64,000 bases of DNA from Streptomyces sp. cg36 (lineage in GTDB: Bacteria > Actinomycetota > Actinomycetes > Streptomycetales > Streptomycetaceae): assembly GCF_041080675.1 (NCBI RefSeq), contig NZ_CP163520.1, forward strand, positions 1,302,001 through 1,366,000, written 5' to 3'. The notes below the pieces were generated by a model. The model saw only the letters and a list, made by a program, of their open reading frames with translations, had not been told where the DNA came from and did not search any database. Positions 62,041-64,000 of the stretch are shown here, one piece after another (positions within the stretch are counted from its first letter, which is position 1; each line of letters begins with the position of its first letter). A program made the position numbers and the translations under genes.

Positions 62041-62793
62041 ATGGAGCCGCAGCTGGAGCACACCGTGGCCGACGGGGTGGCCACCGTCGTCATCAGCAAC
62101 CCCGCCAAGCGCAACGCGATGACCGCGCGGATGTGGCGGGAGCTGCCGCCGCTGCTCGACGCACTGGCCGCCGACCCGGCCGTACGGGCCCTGGTGCTCA
62201 CCGGCGCCGGGCCGACCTTCTGCGCCGGCGCCGACATCTCCTCGCTGCGCGCGCCCCGCTCCGACGACGACCCGCAGTCCCTGGCCGTACGGGCCGAGGA
62301 GGCGCTCGCGGCGTTCCCCAAGCCCACGCTGGCGGCCGTGCGCGGCTACTGCGTGGGCGGCGGCTGCCAGCTGGCCGCCGCCTGCGACCTGCGGTTCGCG
62401 GAGGAGGGCGCCTCGTTCGGGATCACCCCGGCCCGGCTCGGCATCGTCTACGCCTCCTCCTCCACCCGGCGCCTGACCGCCCTGGTGGGCCCCTCGACCG
62501 CCAAGTACCTGCTGTTCTCGGCCGAGTTGATCGACTCGGCGCGGGCGCTGCGGACCGGGCTGGTGGACGAGGTGCTGCCGGTGGGCGAACTGGACAAGCG
62601 GGTGGCCGAGTTCACCCGGGTCCTGGCCGCGCGCTCCCAGCTGACCCAGGCCGCGGCCAAGGAGTTCGCCGACGGCCGCACCGACCGGGACGCGCACTGG
62701 CGGGAGCAGGCGCTCGGCAGCGGCGACACCGCCGAGGGCGTCGCCGCGTTCCTGGAGCGCCGGGCCCCGCGCTTCGGCTGGACTACTTCATGA
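62041..62793 (+). CDS. Enoyl-CoA hydratase/isomerase
   Basis: A 250-residue crotonase-fold protein. VISNPAKRNAMTARMW (about 18-33), LTGAGPTFCAGADISSL (about 53-69) and VRGYCVGGGCQLAAACDLRFAEEGASFGITPARLGI (about 98-133) mark the oxyanion and substrate regions. The second usual catalytic Glu is replaced near ARLGI, so activity beyond simple hydration is possible. It overlaps the convergent DJ-1 gene by 11 bp. Confidence 0.9.
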   Translation: MEPQLEHTVADGVATVVISNPAKRNAMTARMWRELPPLLDALAADPAVRALVLTGAGPTFCAGADISSLRAPRSDDDPQSLAVRAEEALAAFPKPTLAAVRGYCVGGGCQLAAACDLRFAEEGASFGITPARLGIVYASSSTRRLTALVGPSTAKYLLFSAELIDSARALRTGLVDEVLPVGELDKRVAEFTRVLAARSQLTQAAAKEFADGRTDRDAHWREQALGSGDTAEGVAAFLERRAPRFGWTTS

Positions 62794-63418
62794 TCTCGTG
62801 CTTGCCGGACCGCAGCCGCGCCACCAGGTCGGCCGGGGCCTTGTGCGGGGCGCCCGCGTCGTAGGGCGGCTGCGGGTCGTACTCGGTCAGCAGCTGCACC
62901 GACTGCGCGTACTCGTCCCCGGCCAGCCTGCCGACCAGGGTCAGGCCCATGTCGATGCCGGAGGAGACCCCGGCGGCGGTGACGTACTTGCCGTCGGTCA
63001 CCACCCGCTCGCCGGTCGGCTCGGCGCCGAGCGCGGCCAGTTCGTCGTAGGCGAGCCAGTGGGTGGTGGCGCGGCGCCCGGTGAGCAGCCCGGCGCCCGC
63101 CAGCAGCAGCGAGCCGGTGCACACCGAGGTGGTCCACGTCGTGGTGGCGTCCACCGCGCGCAGCCAGCCGGTGAGGACCTCGTCGCGCACCAGCTCCCGG
63201 GTGCCGGGCCCGCCGGGGACGACCACGATGTCCGGGCGCGCCACCTCGGCCAGGCTCTTCTCGGCGACCAGGTGGAGGCTGCCGCGGTCGTTGACGACGG
63301 GACCGGCCTTCGCCGCGACGAAGACGGTCTCCGCGCCGGGCAGCCGGCAGAGCGTCTCGTACGGGCCGATGGCGTCCAGGGAGGTGAAGCGGTCGTAGAG
63401 CAGGACGGCGATCTGCAC
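62783..63418 (-). CDS. DJ-1/PfpI family protein
   Basis: A 211-residue class I glutamine amidotransferase-like protein. SVCTGSLLLAGAGLLTGRRATTHW (about 99-122) holds the nucleophile Cys with the conserved His downstream. A Glu near residue 20 (GPYETLC) is the third site. Such proteins may be isocyanide hydratases, glyoxalase III-like or chaperones. A GTG start is used. It is 32 bp downstream of a GlxA-type regulator on the same strand, so both probably share one transcript. Confidence 0.87.
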   Translation of the reverse strand: MQIAVLLYDRFTSLDAIGPYETLCRLPGAETVFVAAKAGPVVNDRGSLHLVAEKSLAEVARPDIVVVPGGPGTRELVRDEVLTGWLRAVDATTTWTTSVCTGSLLLAGAGLLTGRRATTHWLAYDELAALGAEPTGERVVTDGKYVTAAGVSSGIDMGLTLVGRLAGDEYAQSVQLLTEYDPQPPYDAGAPHKAPADLVARLRSGKHEIMK

Positions 63419-63450
63419 GGGGTTCCTCTCGTGGGGCGTCGATGGGGGCG

Positions 63451-64000
63451 TCAGTGGGACGGGTGGAACCGGCGCCGGTATTCGGCGGGCGCGGTCCCGA
63501 GGGTCTTGACGAAGGCGCGGCGCATGGCCTCGGGGGTGCCGTAGCCGGCCGCCCGGGAGACCTCGGCGACGCCGCCGGAGGTCTCCTCCAGGAGCCGCCG
63601 GGCGTGTTCGATCCGTACGCGCTCGACGTACCGGCCGGGCGGCAGGCCCGTCTCGGCCTGGAAGGCGCGGGCGAAGTGGCGCGGCGAGAGCCGGGCCCGG
63701 GCCGCCAGCGACTCCACCGAGAGGTCGTCGCCGGGGTGCTCGCTGATCCACCGCTGCACCTCGCGCAACGGCTCGCGCCGGGCGCTCTGGGCGGCCAGTT
63801 GGGCGCTGAACTGGGCCTGGTTGCCGGGCCTGCGCAGGAAGACGACGAGATGGCGGGCGACGGTCAGCGCGACCTCGCGGCCGAGGTCCTCCTCTACCAG
63901 GGCGAGCGCGAGGTCGATGCCCGCGGTCACCCCCGCCGAGGTGGCCACGTTCCCGTCGCGCACATAGATGGGGTCGGGGTCGACGGTGACGCGCGGGTGG
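63451..64000 (-). CDS. GlxA-family AraC-type regulator (3' part; 5' end cut by window edge)
   Basis: Partial: the frame runs off the right edge. What is left is the end of a DJ-1/PfpI-like domain (NVATSAGVTAGIDLALALVEED) and a full AraC HTH pair, ISEHPGDDLSVESLAARARLSPRHFARAFQAETGLPPGRYVERVRIEHARRLLEETSGGVAEVSRAAGYGTPEAMRRAFVKTLGTAPAEYRRRF. Its visible part reads leftward and probably controls the DJ-1 gene downstream. Confidence 0.88.
   Translation of the reverse strand, partial: HPRVTVDPDPIYVRDGNVATSAGVTAGIDLALALVEEDLGREVALTVARHLVVFLRRPGNQAQFSAQLAAQSARREPLREVQRWISEHPGDDLSVESLAARARLSPRHFARAFQAETGLPPGRYVERVRIEHARRLLEETSGGVAEVSRAAGYGTPEAMRRAFVKTLGTAPAEYRRRFHPSH

Overview
This looks like a chromosomal segment of a Streptomyces or close relative. 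GC is very high, coding codons end almost always in G or C, GTG starts are frequent, and there are actinomycete hallmarks: a GTPase conservon, a monomeric isocitrate dehydrogenase, a linked dxs/ispG/hopanoid operon, a ydaO-type leader on a LysM/M23 gene, and leaderless transcripts. I see no phage, transposase or CRISPR array. All assignments come from reading the sequence; no database search was run.

Layout. (1) 1-2.1 kb: an MprF/VlmA-like DUF2156 transferase and an SGNH-fold protein that has lost its catalytic residues, both on the minus strand. Divergent from them is a tRNA-like gene whose acceptor, T arm and long variable arm look serine-type, but whose anticodon hairpin can close to a triloop. 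The same 11-bp-period direct repeat sits upstream of both proteins and of the tRNA-like gene. (2) 2.6-3.8 kb: a bacterial nitric oxide synthase oxygenase. (3) 4.2-14.1 kb: a MarR regulator and two plus-strand operons (amino-acid dehydrogenase-like, ASL-family lyase, JAMM protein, FmdE, NmrA-like and IMPase-like proteins; then a GriC/GriD-like carboxylic acid reductase pair and an SDR). The two operon promoters share an 11-bp motif, so this is probably one biosynthetic cluster of unknown product. (4) 14.2-15.9 kb: a leaderless ArsR-type regulator and an MFS exporter.

(5) 16-38 kb is mostly housekeeping and regulation: icd, tRNA-Pro(GGG), a Gfo/Idh/MocA oxidoreductase, an acyl-CoA dehydrogenase, a GTPase conservon with a GAF protein, an MBL hydrolase, a PPOX protein, a pentapeptide-repeat protein, a NodB deacetylase lipoprotein, an SGNH hydrolase, a LysM/M23 peptidase behind a c-di-AMP-type riboswitch, a GH36 alpha-galactosidase, a HCxxGKDR phosphatase, and an XRE-cupin regulator with a DUF6126 micropeptide.

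(6) 38.3-51.2 kb: a complete hopanoid operon on the minus strand, reading hpnC, hpnD, a DUF6380-like small ORF, hpnE, polyprenyl synthase, shc, hpnG, hpnH, ispG, dxs, hpnO. Most junctions overlap or nearly touch, so isoprenoid precursor supply and hopanoid assembly and side-chain extension are read together. (7) 51.5-58.6 kb: a tightly overlapping operon of a DUF5941 protein (apparent CTG start), nucleotidyltransferase, glycerol-1-phosphate dehydrogenase-like enzyme, CDP-alcohol phosphotransferase, GT2 and a Wzm/Wzt-like ABC exporter. It suggests synthesis and export of a CDP-polyol-derived glycolipid or glycopolymer. (8) 59-64 kb: CDF cation transporter, type I IPP isomerase, RsbW-like kinase, HdeD-like membrane protein, enoyl-CoA hydratase, DJ-1 protein, and a GlxA-type regulator cut by the right edge.
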